This document shows, piece after piece, positions 48,601-58,769 of a stretch of 64,000 nt of DNA. The notes beneath the pieces were generated by a model. The model was not told where the DNA came from and made no database searches. It saw only the letters and a program-made list of their open reading frames with translations. The DNA comes from Holothuria scabra (Eukaryota > Echinodermata > Holothuroidea > Aspidochirotida > Holothuriidae), in assembly GCA_037179385.1 (NCBI GenBank), contig CM074184.1, positions 15,828,001 through 15,892,000 on the forward strand, given 5' to 3'. How positions within the stretch are numbered: position 1 is the stretch's first letter; every line of letters starts with the position of its first letter. The position numbers and the translations under genes were made by a program.

Positions 48601-51040
48601 AAACCCACCCAACAAAACCCACCCAACAAAACCCAACAAAACCCAACAAAACCCAACCAAACCCACCCAACAAAACCCAACGAAACCCAACCAAACCCAA
48701 ACCACAAAACCCAACCAAACCCACCGAACAAAACCCACCCAACACATCCCAACGAAACCCAACCAAAAGCACCCAAAAAATCCCAACCAAACCCACCCAA
48801 CAAAACCCAACCAAACCCACCCAACAAAACCCAACCAAACCCACCCAAGAAAACCCAACAAAACCCAACCAAACCCACCCAACAAAACCCAACAAAACCC
48901 AACCAAACCCACCCAACAAAACCCAACCAAACCCACCCAACAAAACCCAACCAAACCCAACCAAACCCAACCAACAAAACCCAACCAAACCCAACCAAAC
49001 CCACCCAACAAAACCCAACCAAACCCACCCAACAAAACCCAACAAAACCCAACCAAACCCACCCAACAAAACCCAACCAAACCCACCCAACAAAACCCAA
49101 CCAAACCCAACCAAACCCAACCAAACCCAACAAAACCCAACCAAACCCACCCAACAAAACCCAACAAAACCCAACCAAACCCACCCAACAAAACCCAACC
49201 AAACCCACCCAACAAAACCCAACCAAAGCCAACCAGACCCACCCAACAAAACCCAACCAAACCCACCCAACAAAACCCAACCAAACCCACCCAACAAAAC
49301 CCAGCCAAAGCCAACCAGACCCACCCAACAAAACCCAACCAAACCCACCCAACAAAACTCAACCAAACCCACCCAACAAAACCCAACCAAACGCAACCAA
49401 ACCTACCCAACAAAACCCAACAAAACCCAACCAAACCCACCCAACAAAACCCAACCAAACCCAACCTAACCCACCCAACAAAACCCAACCAAATCCACCA
49501 AAGAGAACCCAACAAAACCCAACCAAACCCACCCAACAAAACCCAACCGAACCCACCCAACAAAACCCAACCAAAGCCAACCAAACCCACCCAACAAAAC
49601 CCAACCAAACCCACCCAACAAAACCCAACCAAACCCACCCAACAAAACCCAACAAAACCCAACCAAACCCAACCAAACCCAACAAAACCCAACCAAACCC
49701 ACCCAACAAAACCCAACCAAACCCACCCAACAAAACCCAACCAAACCCACCCAACAAAACCCAACCAAACCCAACCAAACCCACCCAACAAAACCCAACC
49801 AAACCCACCCAACAAAACCCAACCAAACCCACCCAACAAAACCCAACCAAACCCACCCAACAAAACCCAACCAAACCCACCCAACAAAACCCAACGAAAC
49901 CCAACCAAACCCAAACCACAAAACCCAACCAAACCCACCGAACAAAACCCACCCAACACATCCGAACGAAACCCAACCAAAAGCACCCAACAAAACCCAA
50001 CCAAACCCACCCAACAAAACCCAACAAAACCCAACCAAACCCACCCAACAAAACCCAACCAAACCCACCCAAGAAAACCCAACAAAACCCAACCAAACCC
50101 ACCCAACAAAACCCAACAAAACCCAACCAAACCCACCCAACAAAACCCAACCAAACCCACCCAACAAAACCCAACCAAACCCAACCAAACCCACCCAACA
50201 AAACCCAACCAAACCCACCCAACAAAACCCAACTTAACCCACCCAACAAAACCTGATTAATCCCAACCAAACCCACCCAACAAAACCCAACAAAACCCAC
50301 CAACAAAACCCAACCAAACCCACCAAACCAAACTCACCCCACAAACCCCAACAAATCCCACCCAACAAAACCCAACAAAACCCAACCAAACCCACCCAAC
50401 AAAACCCAACCAAACCCAACCAAACCCACCCAACAAAACCCAACCAAACCCACCCAACAAAACCCAACCAAACCCACCCAACAAAACCCAACCAAACCCA
50501 CCCAAAAAACCCCAACAAAACCCAACCAAACCCACCCAACAAAACCCAACCAAACCCACCCAACAAAACCCAACAAAACCCAACCAAACCCACCCAACAA
50601 AACCCAACCAAACCCACCCAACAAACCCAACAAACCTCAACCAAACCCACCCAACAAAACCCAACCAAACCCAACCAAACCCACCCAACAAAACCCAACC
50701 AAACCCACCCAACAAAACCCAACCAAACCCACCCAACAAAACCCAACCAAACCCACCCAACAAAACCCAACAAAACCCAACCAAACCCACCCAACAAAAC
50801 CCAACCAAACCCACCCAACAAAACCCAACCAAACCCACCCAACAAAACCCAACCAAACCCACCCAAGAAAACCCAACAAAACCCAACCGATCCCAACCAA
50901 CAAAACCGAACCAAACCCACCTTACAAAGCAAAACCAAACCAAGCCAACAAAACCGAACCAACCAACCCAACACAACCCAACGAAATTCAACCAATCCTA
51001 CCAAACAAAACACAACCAAACCCACCCAACAAAACCCAAC
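39643..51040. repeat. 11.4-kb CCCAACCAAA / CCCACCCAACAAAA satellite with higher-order structure
   Basis: The array is almost wholly assembled from CCCAACCAAA (10 bp), CCCAACAAAA (10 bp) and CCCACCCAACAAAA (14 bp). The commonest unit is 10 + 14 = 24 bp. The plus strand is almost free of G and T. The minus strand has GGG tracts with 7-nt or 1-nt gaps throughout. Rare variant blocks (CACATCC with CGAAAC; ATCCACCAAAGAGAA; AACGCAACC) recur in the same order about every 3.9 kb. The last 150 bp (50,887-51,040) is degenerate, as expected at an array edge. Open frames of up to 2830 codons exist only because no block creates a stop codon; they are not genes. Confidence 0.95.
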
Positions 51041-51225
51041 GTAGCCCGCCCCGCCTCGGCTTCCTAGGTTTTTGACCCCGTGCCCTTAAACTATTGTCCC
51101 TCGGGTTGTTGTGGCCGAATTTTCGGGTAGCTACTCGCAGTTTCGAGCTCCGCGTAAAAGAGTAAAGATGGGTGACAGCCGCGCTCTCCGTATGGGTCCA
51201 AAAGGACCCAAACAACGGTAAAGGG
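51041..51225 (+). mobile_element. Truncated piggyBac-like MITE at the satellite edge
   Basis: This 185-bp stretch matches 51,384-51,568 of the next MITE nearly base for base (GTAGCCCGCCCCGCCTCGGC to GGTAAAGGG). It lacks the first 65 bp, and the satellite is joined directly to the internal base. The right flank is TTGA instead of TTAA. Confidence 0.8.
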
Positions 51226-51318
51226 TTGAAATAAGCCTGTGGAGTGTGTTCACTGCAAAGCCGATGCCGCTCTCTCTGCGTGTGTGCACACACCCGTGCT
51301 GCAGATACTTTAGATTAA

Positions 51319-51568
51319 CCCTTTACCGCTGTGCTCCAATCGGGGCATATTTGCGCGCCTCGGGAGTGGGCGGAAAAGCGGACGTAGCCCGCCCCGCCTC
51401 GGCTTCCGTAGGTTATTTACTCCGTGTCCTTAATCATTGTCCCTCGCGTTGTTGTGGGCGAATTTTCGGGTAGCTAATCGCAGTTTCGAGCTCCGCGTGA
51501 AACAGTAAAGATGGGTGACAGCCGCGCTCTCCGTATGGGTTCAAAAAGACCCAAACAACGGTAAAGGG
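51319..51568. mobile_element. piggyBac-like MITE, 250 bp, TTAA duplication
   Basis: Ends CCCTTTACCGCTG and CAACGGTAAAGGG are inverted with one mismatch. TTAA lies on both sides (51,315-51,318 and 51,569-51,572). A TTAA target with CCC-starting ends is the piggyBac pattern. The interior is GC-rich with an unusual high CpG content and no protein frame. It is intact as a non-autonomous copy. Confidence 0.8.
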
Positions 51569-51814
51569 TTAAGAAGTACTTCTTCAGCAAATGTTAGCCT
51601 AGAATCTGTACTTATATCGAAGGGGAAGGCAGGTTTTGTTGTTATATGATCGCTCCGTGAGGATGAGATATTGCAGTGACTTTGCCTATGGGGCTTTATA
51701 TATGGCAATGCCAACTTAAATCGCAATGGTTGCCATGGTTTTGGTAAATTTTCCCAATTTACTAGTCTCAAGGTCTAACCCATGGTGAGGTACCCTGGGG
51801 TGACTGAAGGTCCA

Positions 51815-52830
51815 GGGCTGAGAGAGGGGTCAAAACCTGTCCGTGTGGGTGTGTGTGTTGGTGGGTGTGTGGGTGTGTCCAATTTTGTTTTTCTAATATC
51901 TTGTAAACGGCTGGGTCGATTTTCTTCAAACTTGGTAGGATGGTACCTTTATAAGGGGGCGCGCCACCATTACCGAAAATTGCACTTTGGGCAAAAGGCG
52001 AACCCTCTGGCCGTAGTTACTAAAAGTTTTGTTTGGGTTAATTTTTCAACGTGTTTAAAGAAAGCTGTGAATGGTTTGTTGCATGTTTTTGGTAGTGGTT
52101 GAGTTGGAGATTATTTTGTGAGAAAATGGTTGAAATTGGTTACACCTGAGCTGACTGAGAGGCTTCGGAATGTCAGCGGACCTATCTCATATGCTGGGTA
52201 GTGACAAGGGGGGCGAATCACTACTTTTTTATTCATACGCCTGTAGCTCAAAAAGTCAATGGTCATGCTATGGGAATTCTTATGTGCCATTAATAAACAA
52301 CTCGTCAGCTTCGCTTTGATGGTACACTCACTGGCATTGAAAACTTTGACAAGGAATTAGAGGCAGAATAACCAAGCATGTTTAGTGTGTAAGTCAATGG
52401 CAACAATTAATGGTGGTGCGCCACCTTAGGTGGAACAATTGCATTTTAGTACACAACCGGAAGTGAAGGTCAAAGGTTACAGGTCAGAGGTCAAATTTAG
52501 TGAAATCACATTTTCTGCTATATTTTCAAAACAAAACGGTCTCCAGACATGAAACCTCACACATATGATGATTGCATCTAGACCTGCCAAAGTATGTGGT
52601 CGCCATAACAACAGAGGTCAAGTGTCAATTGGTAGAGTGGAACAAAAATTTTCAAGTGATAATTTGTTCGTAAAACGTTTTCGTCCCTCAAACTCCTCCT
52701 AGTGGGCTGGACCGATTCTTTTCAAAATTGGGAGGTGGGTACCCCATGGTGGGAACTTATGTCTCCCAGACCCTCGGAAGTAAAGGTCAAAGATCAGAGC
52801 TACTTTTCTCAGTGTATACTTCGGAGTAAA
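51815..52830 (+). repeat. Dispersed GT-rich repeat with AGGTCA motifs
   Basis: A GTGTGTGTTGGTGGGTGTG run (51,845) is followed by ATATCTTGTAAACGGCTGGG and TTCTTCAAACTTGGTAGG. This parallels the start of the 145-bp array at 5960-6090. Downstream there are several AGGTCA clusters (52,467-52,493, 52,617 and 52,784) and the GGGGGCGCGCCACCAT block. It is probably a distant relative of the 6-kb array family. Borders are unclear. Confidence 0.5.
52467..52493 (+). promoter_or_regulatory. Four AGGTCA-type half-sites with 1-nt spacing
   Basis: AGGTCA, AGGTTA, AGGTCA and AGGTCA follow each other with single-base spacers (A, C, G), giving three overlapping DR1 arrangements. DR1 is a known nuclear receptor consensus. 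It lies inside a dispersed repeat, and function is not implied by the sequence alone. Confidence 0.4.
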
Positions 52831-53330
52831 AGAGACGCGCACTTCTGCGTGCTGGGAAAATGAACGCAGTGGTTGGTTTTTCGTTGTAAGCGCGTAAGAA
52901 TGTAAACGCGTGTTTTGATTTGCGCTTGTAAAGATACCATGGCAACTGATCAATCAGTGAGCCAATGAACTTCAAACCAGTCGTTGTGCGTTAATGTTCA
53001 AACGTTCTTAAGTAGAAAGCCGGTGTAGAAGCATAAAACGGTTTCATGTAAGTTTTATTTATTGAAGAACTGTGTTTGCAGGAATTTCAATGTTTTAAAA
53101 TCACACGTATATACACTACCGGAAGATATCAGTTAATTGTTAGCTTTCAAAACGACTGATCAGTGATCAGCACTTCCGCCCCTCCGATTCGGCTTCCGTG
53201 AGGAGTCACCGCGCCATTTTAAGTTTGGTATCTATGTTTACAATACCTTTGCCAGACCACAAGAAGCGCGTCCCCACGACGAGCCCGTCTTTACTGTATG
53301 AGCTGTTTGGTGAAGATGCTATTGCGAATA
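52831..53330. other. Unassigned DNA
   Basis: No gene or repeat structure recognised up to the TA-flanked MITE. Confidence 0.5.
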
Positions 53331-53543
53331 GAGGCTTTGCAATTACGTCACGGAACCGCCATGCTGGAGGACATTCATGCCAAATACACGTGGCTTTGTC
53401 CCGAACGCGCTGCACAGTGTGCACTGTGATATGCACAATGTGTACAATTCAACGAGCAAGCGCGTCCCTTATGGTTTACTACGTGGTTACATGTACTCCA
53501 ACATGGCCGCCGGAGAGTATTATGACGTCATGTGAAAAGCCTC
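53331..53543. mobile_element. TA-flanked MITE, 213 bp, GAGGCTTT ends
   Basis: Ends GAGGCTTTGCAATTACGTCA and TGACGTCATGTGAAAAGCCTC are inverted (the second read as its complement, with small differences). TA lies at 53,329-53,330 and 53,544-53,545. Each end carries a TGACGTCA-like palindrome, a CRE-type sequence. CGCCATGCTGGAGGA and TCCAACATGGCCGCC are a second inverted pair. The 117-codon frame across it is chance. Confidence 0.75.
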
Positions 53544-54993
53544 TATACTAAGCGGTAACCGCGCAATGCACAATTCAAATGTAGTCAGTGGCCACGCTCA
53601 CTGCTATTGTAGCGCCGGTGTTTGCAATTATGTATGCGCTAACACGCGTTACCATGCACATGATTCGATGATTGTGAGCTCTCTGGTACAGTGTTGCTAA
53701 CCGTGCCTCCAATGACGTCACCATTTTTGAGACTCGTTCACATACGTTTTTTCGCTTTCGAATTTCAAATGGGCTGAGCCTGGCCTAATTAAAAAGTATT
53801 TCGGTATTTATGGACATAATTTAGTAGGGAAATCATTCACAATATGTCAAGGTGTACCCACAGAACAGTTACCGAGGAACTTACTATGGCCGTGTCATCC
53901 CCACCTAAATGTTTTGTAGCTAGCCTATTTTTCATCAATTAATATCAATAAGCTAGACTCCTGGGTAAGTACTTCGTAGTAGCAGTCTCGTCTTCACAAC
54001 TCAACTTCTTTTTTCACTAGCTTGTATGCTGCAGTGAGATTTTTAAGTTCCTGCTCGCACTTCACTTTGATGGCCCTTATATCTAGAGTGTTCTCATATG
54101 GTATATGCAGACAGTTGTTTTCACTCCAAAGTTGCTATAACTGTTAGCCTTGTAGTATGAAAGTTAAAGTCCAACCTAGGGCTAGACTTGAAATCTGAAG
54201 CTGGTAAACGGTATGTAGGCTAGTTCTGGGGCTAGACCTACGCCATTTATAGGTTTGAGTTATAACCCAAGATATGGAACTGTGGGTGACCAAAAAAAGT
54301 ACGTGACAATTTCCTTGCCACGGGCTAGGATTCGCCACAGGCCAGTACGCAGAAAAGGTTTGTGTGTCGGCCGAAAATCTTCTAACGCCACACGTTCAAC
54401 AACGAGCACACGCCCAGTTTTTTAATTGAGACGCACTTGATGTGCATATCAGCTCGACACACATGAAGTTTGCCGTCGCGTCAAAATGGAGAATACGCCC
54501 AGCTAGCGCTTGAATAATAACAATTACGCACTTGTCTAAAGCATCCTCGAAAGCGTCTTACTTTTATAATCGTTGCGTCCATATCCGTATCAGTTTAGTG
54601 TAACAGCCAAGATCGTTGTTTTTTTTTTCATAGTGTTGAAAGGGGGAAAAAAAATCTTTAAAAAATCTTAGGTAGGCCTACTGGATTAAAAGGGCAAGCG
54701 TTACAAACATTGGGTAGCCTATTTCTCCAGTTCTTTCATAATCCGGTGTCAGAATTTAAATAGGCCTATCCAAATGATGTTTTTGGTTTTTGAATAAGGG
54801 ATGCGTCTTTAGTCCCCATTGGTCTGTGCCATATTCTTTCCCCTCGTTATCTTACGAAAAAAATTCCGTCCCTCACGAAAAAAAGTCGCTTCCCTTGGAC
54901 TTCAAATAGGAATTTCAAAGGATTGTGGTTTTAGTATGGTAGTTTTTGTCAATGACATTCTACTGTAGCATAAAAACAGCACAGATAAAACTT
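53544..54993. other. Unassigned DNA
   Basis: No recognised protein, RNA gene or paired termini. Two TAGGCCTA palindromes lie at 54,673 and 54,761. Confidence 0.5.
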
Positions 54994-55945
54994 TTAGCAC
55001 ATAAATAGTTCAAGTTCTGATCCAAAGTGAAGAACTTTGCATTTATCAGCATTGAAAGACATTTGCCAAGTCTGAGACCAAGTAACTAGCCTATCTAAGT
55101 CCCTTTGCAACAGAGAAGCATCCTTTCCGTCATTAACATTCCTATAGAGCTTAGTGTCATCAGCAAACTTACTAATACAGGATGAGAGAGAGCAATCAAT
55201 ATCATTTATAAAAACTAGAAAAAGAATTGGGCCCAGAACAGAACCTTGTGGTACTCCACTTGTGACATCATTCCAAGAGGAGAAATTACCATTTACAACA
55301 ACCCTCTGGGATCTACCAAAAAGCCAAGACTTGATCCAGTCCGCACATCTCCCCTGGATGCCTAACTGATGCAATTTTACCATAAGTCTCCCTAATGGGA
55401 CTTTGTCAAATGCCTTTTGAAAATCAAGGTAAATGACATCAACACAATGACCCGAATCAAGAGACAAAGAGACATCCTCAAGAAAGCTAAGCAAATTAGA
55501 GACGCAAGACCTAGTAGGCAGGAACCCATGCTGAGACAGGAGCAGTAAACCATTGTCTAAAAGATACTTAAGCATACAATCCTTAACCACAGACTCCATG
55601 ACTTTACATACAACACTGGTTAAACTAACATGCCTGTTGTTACAAGGAAGGCTCCGACTCCCTTTCTTGAAAATAGGGGTTACATTCGTAATCTTCCAGT
55701 CGGCAGGAACAAAGCCGGAGTCCAGACATTTCTGAAAAATAATACACAGAGGAACGGACAAAATATCAGAACATTCATGCAAAATGGCAGGATGGATCCC
55801 GTCCGGCCCAGGGGATTTGCTGGCCTTTAAACTCCTACGTACCAGTTCCTCAGAGAAAACAACATCATCCATGTGAATTGAACTGCTGGAGTCACCACCA
55901 ATTCCCACTAGAGGAGATTTGTCTATGAGAAATTGAGAATAGGCC
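54994..55945 (-). pseudogene. LINE reverse transcriptase fragment, CR1/Jockey-like
   Basis: The 304-codon minus-strand frame (55,908-54,994) is a nearly uninterrupted reverse transcriptase core: KSPGPDGIHPAIL, PADWKITNVTPIFKKG, SLTSVVCKVMESVV, QHGFLPTRSCVSNL, IYLDFQKAFDKV, SGVPQGSVLGPILFLVFIND and SKFADDTKLYR, then TWQMSFNADKCKVLHFG. Motif A (Asp in LDFQKAFD) and the FADD catalytic box are present. One unusual residue is NRHVSLTS where NYRPVSLTS is usual. The frame ends abruptly after the ADD region at 54,994 and its start is cut at about 55,945, so endonuclease and C-terminal parts are missing. As an internal fragment it cannot be active, though it is younger or better kept than the other LINEs here. 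Confidence 0.88.
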
Positions 55946-55949
55946 TATT

Positions 55950-56290
55950 CGTTTTGTTTTAGATTCTATTGATTATTGTAAAGAAAAAACCTGTTATTCT
56001 CCTCCTGGTAGATTTCGAGAGAGCGTTTGACCACCTGGGATTTTAAAGGCTCCAGTTTACTGTCTGACTCTGTATAATTTTAACGACTTCTTTACCAGAT
56101 AGTAGATACGTACCTTGTGTCCAAATGCTTCTTCATGTGCACTAACAATGGGTTTTTACTCAGCCTCTTTCCAGATTTCTAGAGAGTTACAGGGCTGCCC
56201 TTTAAGTCTCTATATTTTTTACTATTTGTGCTGAGATTCTAGCCATTCGCATTAACAGTTCCCCAATTATTAAGGGGATTAACACATTCA
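55950..56290 (+). pseudogene. LINE reverse transcriptase fragment, L1/Tx1-like, frameshifted
   Basis: Plus-strand text in changing frames reads RFVLDSIDYCKEK, then LLVDFERAFDHLG (motif A), then NASSCALTMGF and GCPLSLYIFYYLC-like text, and near the end IKGINTFKF. VDFE-x-AFD with NASSCV and GCPLSPYLF is the signature of the L1/Tx1-like group and differs from the CR1/Jockey-like copy on the other strand. Several frameshifts and stops are present. It starts where the minus-strand LINE ends and is cut at about 56,300 by the hAT-like element. The ADD box is not seen. Confidence 0.65.
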
Positions 56291-56307
56291 AATTTTGCCG
56301 ACCGCAC

Positions 56308-57319
56308 CAGGGGTGGCGCCAGCGGGGGGGGGGGGGAGGGGAACACTTCATAGGCATAGGCATACAGGCGGGGGGCAGGGGGAAGACTGCCCACCCCCCC
56401 CCCCCCCCCCAATATTCTCAAGACCTAAAATTCGGGCAGGAACTGGAAAAATTCGGGCATCCGTTTGAGTCTTAAAACCTGGTTTGTTTCTACTTACACA
56501 GAAAACTCCTAGGCGCGCCCGAATTCCTTCAAACACTTGGCCGAAAAAAAAATAAAAAAGCATCATAGTCACGGTACAATTTTCATAAAAGCTCTAAAAG
56601 ATACCAAAATTCGCGACACATTCGGGCAGCTTAATAAAAAACAACTTTTCGTCAGCCTCACTTCATATTCTTGCGCAAACCTTTGCCCGAAATGACACAA
56701 TATTCGGGCAAAAGTTGCAAGAAAGTTCTGGGATGTTTTCAATTGCCAGATTACAAGGGGAGAGAGGATGTTTAGTACAGTCCCCAAAATTTTGCCCGAA
56801 CAAATCAATCAAAAGCTATCTTGTGACGCACCATATTACTAAATGACAATCACCAAGTCACCAGAAGGCTGAAACCTACTTAGTCGAGAGGTATTTCGGC
56901 AGCATATGAATGAGATGACGATTTTGCACTTTTCAAAATGATTCTCTTAAAATTGTGCGAAACTTTTTAACCTGCAATGCTGTGGGACAGAAATTCGGGT
57001 GATGGTGAACAAATCAGCGTAGCTTGTTTGCTGACTCATACGAATTTAGTGTGAACAAATCTGCAAGTAAGTCTGCCCACAAATTCATGTAAAAACATCT
57101 AGCAACGTGACAAGCCGGGCTTTTTTCAAGCGGGGTGAGTAGAAAAATCATTTATATATAGTCGGGAGTTCGGGCCGAGTCATATAGACAGTTGTATCAA
57201 TTCAGTGGAACTGGAATTCGGGCAAGAGTCGCAACAGAGTCACAGACATTCGGTACTCAGGTTTTTAATTCCGTTCTACAGTTTTCCCCGGAAAGATACA
57301 AGACCAGGTAATGTTTATA
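56308..57319. mobile_element. Old hAT copy related to 1330-4708, left part
   Basis: Starts CAGGGGTGGCGCCAGC after GACCGCAC, then G- and C-runs. The interior shares CCCGAA/TTCGGGCA blocks with 38,400 and other blocks with 1330-4708. No matching right end with GACCGCAC was found, so the copy is broken. The hAT at 57,328 inserted into its continuation. Confidence 0.6.
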
Positions 57320-58216
57320 CATTCCCACAGTGGCATAGCCACGGGGGGTCTGGGCCTAGGCCCCCAGATTTTCTTCAGGCCCCCCAGATTTCATGCGTCC
57401 TGATAAAGTAATTGAAAAAAATAAAATTTTTGAACGGAAATAAAATTTGAAGTATTCCCTTTAAAACATTAAATAAATAAAATGTGTAAAAATAAAAAAA
57501 AAAAAAATAGATGAATGTGTGTAAAACACATTTTGTGCGCACGTATGAAATCAAGTAATAACTTCAAAATGCCTACTTTCACTAAGTTAGATACCGTTTG
57601 TGATCTGCACTGTCGTTTATTGCATTTCACTTAGAAGATGAAACGAAAGTCTCGACGACAAACCTAAATGTGTCTTTGTTAGGTCAAAACCCTTTCTGCC
57701 TTTCGGATGGCTGATTGATTTACTGAAAATAAAGCAATCGTACACTGGAGACCACTTTTACACGACCATTCCTATACTTTGTCATACACAAAATATGCCG
57801 TAAGCAGGTAAGGGTAAGGCACTGCCTTCAGATAGTTCTTCCCTTCCATCCTTAACAAGTAGGCCTAGGCCTATGTCGTGCCTCACTCCTGCCCATGCGA
57901 AGTGCCTCTGTAGGACGATTTTTTTCAACAAGTCCTTTTTTCACTAGTTGGCACTGACGTCCGGGAGATTTGTAAAATGCCCACAAAGTCCTGATTTCAT
58001 GTGTTTCCCACAAGATGCATACTTCTGCTTTGCGGTTCAATTATTTTGAGAGATTTATTCGTAGTATGTAATGTACCGATGGACAAATACTGCACCATTT
58101 TGCACTTGTTCCTTTGCAAGTATGCATGTCTCTTGTAAAATCTCTACAAAAACTAAAAACATTTTGGTATTTTCCATGCTCCCCAAAAAGGGAAAATCCT
58201 AAAACTTAGGCCTATA

Positions 58217-58577
58217 CACTCTAAAATCAAAAGAGTGAACTTATTCACTCTTTGATCGAGTGAAAAGTGTAAATTCACTCCATTAGAGTGATAATTCACT
58301 CCAAGAGGAGTGAAGTCCCCTCCAAAAAGAGTGAAGTTCACTCCAAAAAGAGCGAAGTTTCACTCTTGATGGAGTGCCCACGGTGATCGCTCTTAAAAAA
58401 AGAGCGATCATTGCAGGCACTCGTGGAAGAGTGAATTTTCCCTTTTCCTCTAGTGAATTTCACTCTTTTTGGAGTGAACTTCACTCTTTTTGGAGGGAAC
58501 TTCACTCCTCTTGGAGTGAATTTACACTTTTCACTCGATCAAAGAGTGAATAAGTTCACTCTTTTGGTTTTAGAGTG
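58217..58577. mobile_element. TA-flanked foldback MITE, 361 bp, GAGTGAA-rich
   Basis: Ends CACTCTAAAATCAAAAGAGT and the inverted ACTCTTTTGGTTTTAGAGTG. TA flanks at 58,215-58,216 and 58,578-58,579. The arms are complementary nearly to the centre (GCGATC at 58,387 and 58,405). Both carry many AGTGAA/TTCACT units, so the arms are themselves repetitive. Confidence 0.88.
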
Positions 58578-58769
58578 TAACCAGTTTAAAGTTTTGCCAA
58601 ACATAGCACCATTTTGCATCTAGGAAATCTAACGCAAAGAAAGTTTCTCACAGGGGGACAAAACTACTTTTGGTTTTCCTGTTAAAGGGTAAGCTACTCC
58701 TTAGGTAAGCTGAAATCCATTCAAATATTGCCGCATTTGCGGCTGAGTACATTCAGTTTAAAACACGTG

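Noticed and set aside
39499..51025. Open frames up to 2830 codons on the minus strand and 694 codons on the plus strand, encoding Gly/Trp/Leu/Val-rich or Pro/Thr/Asn/Lys-rich repeats
   Set aside because: The satellite blocks contain no stop codon in most frames, so long frames are automatic. All three minus frames are open in turn, some frames run through the N gap, and peptide text merely rotates with the 10- and 14-bp blocks.
39643..51040. Telomere repeat array
   Set aside because: GGG tracts with T-rich spacers recall telomeres, but the animal unit TTAGGG is absent, the array is internal, and higher-order structure with 10- and 14-bp blocks fits a satellite.
53198..53551. 117-codon protein with Cys-rich C-terminus
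   Set aside because: Two-thirds of it lies in the TA-flanked MITE at 53,331-53,543 and its Cys pattern comes from a GTGCAC-rich stretch.
56239..56572. Gly/Pro-rich minus-strand frames
   Set aside because: They result from G and C homopolymers inside a hAT copy.
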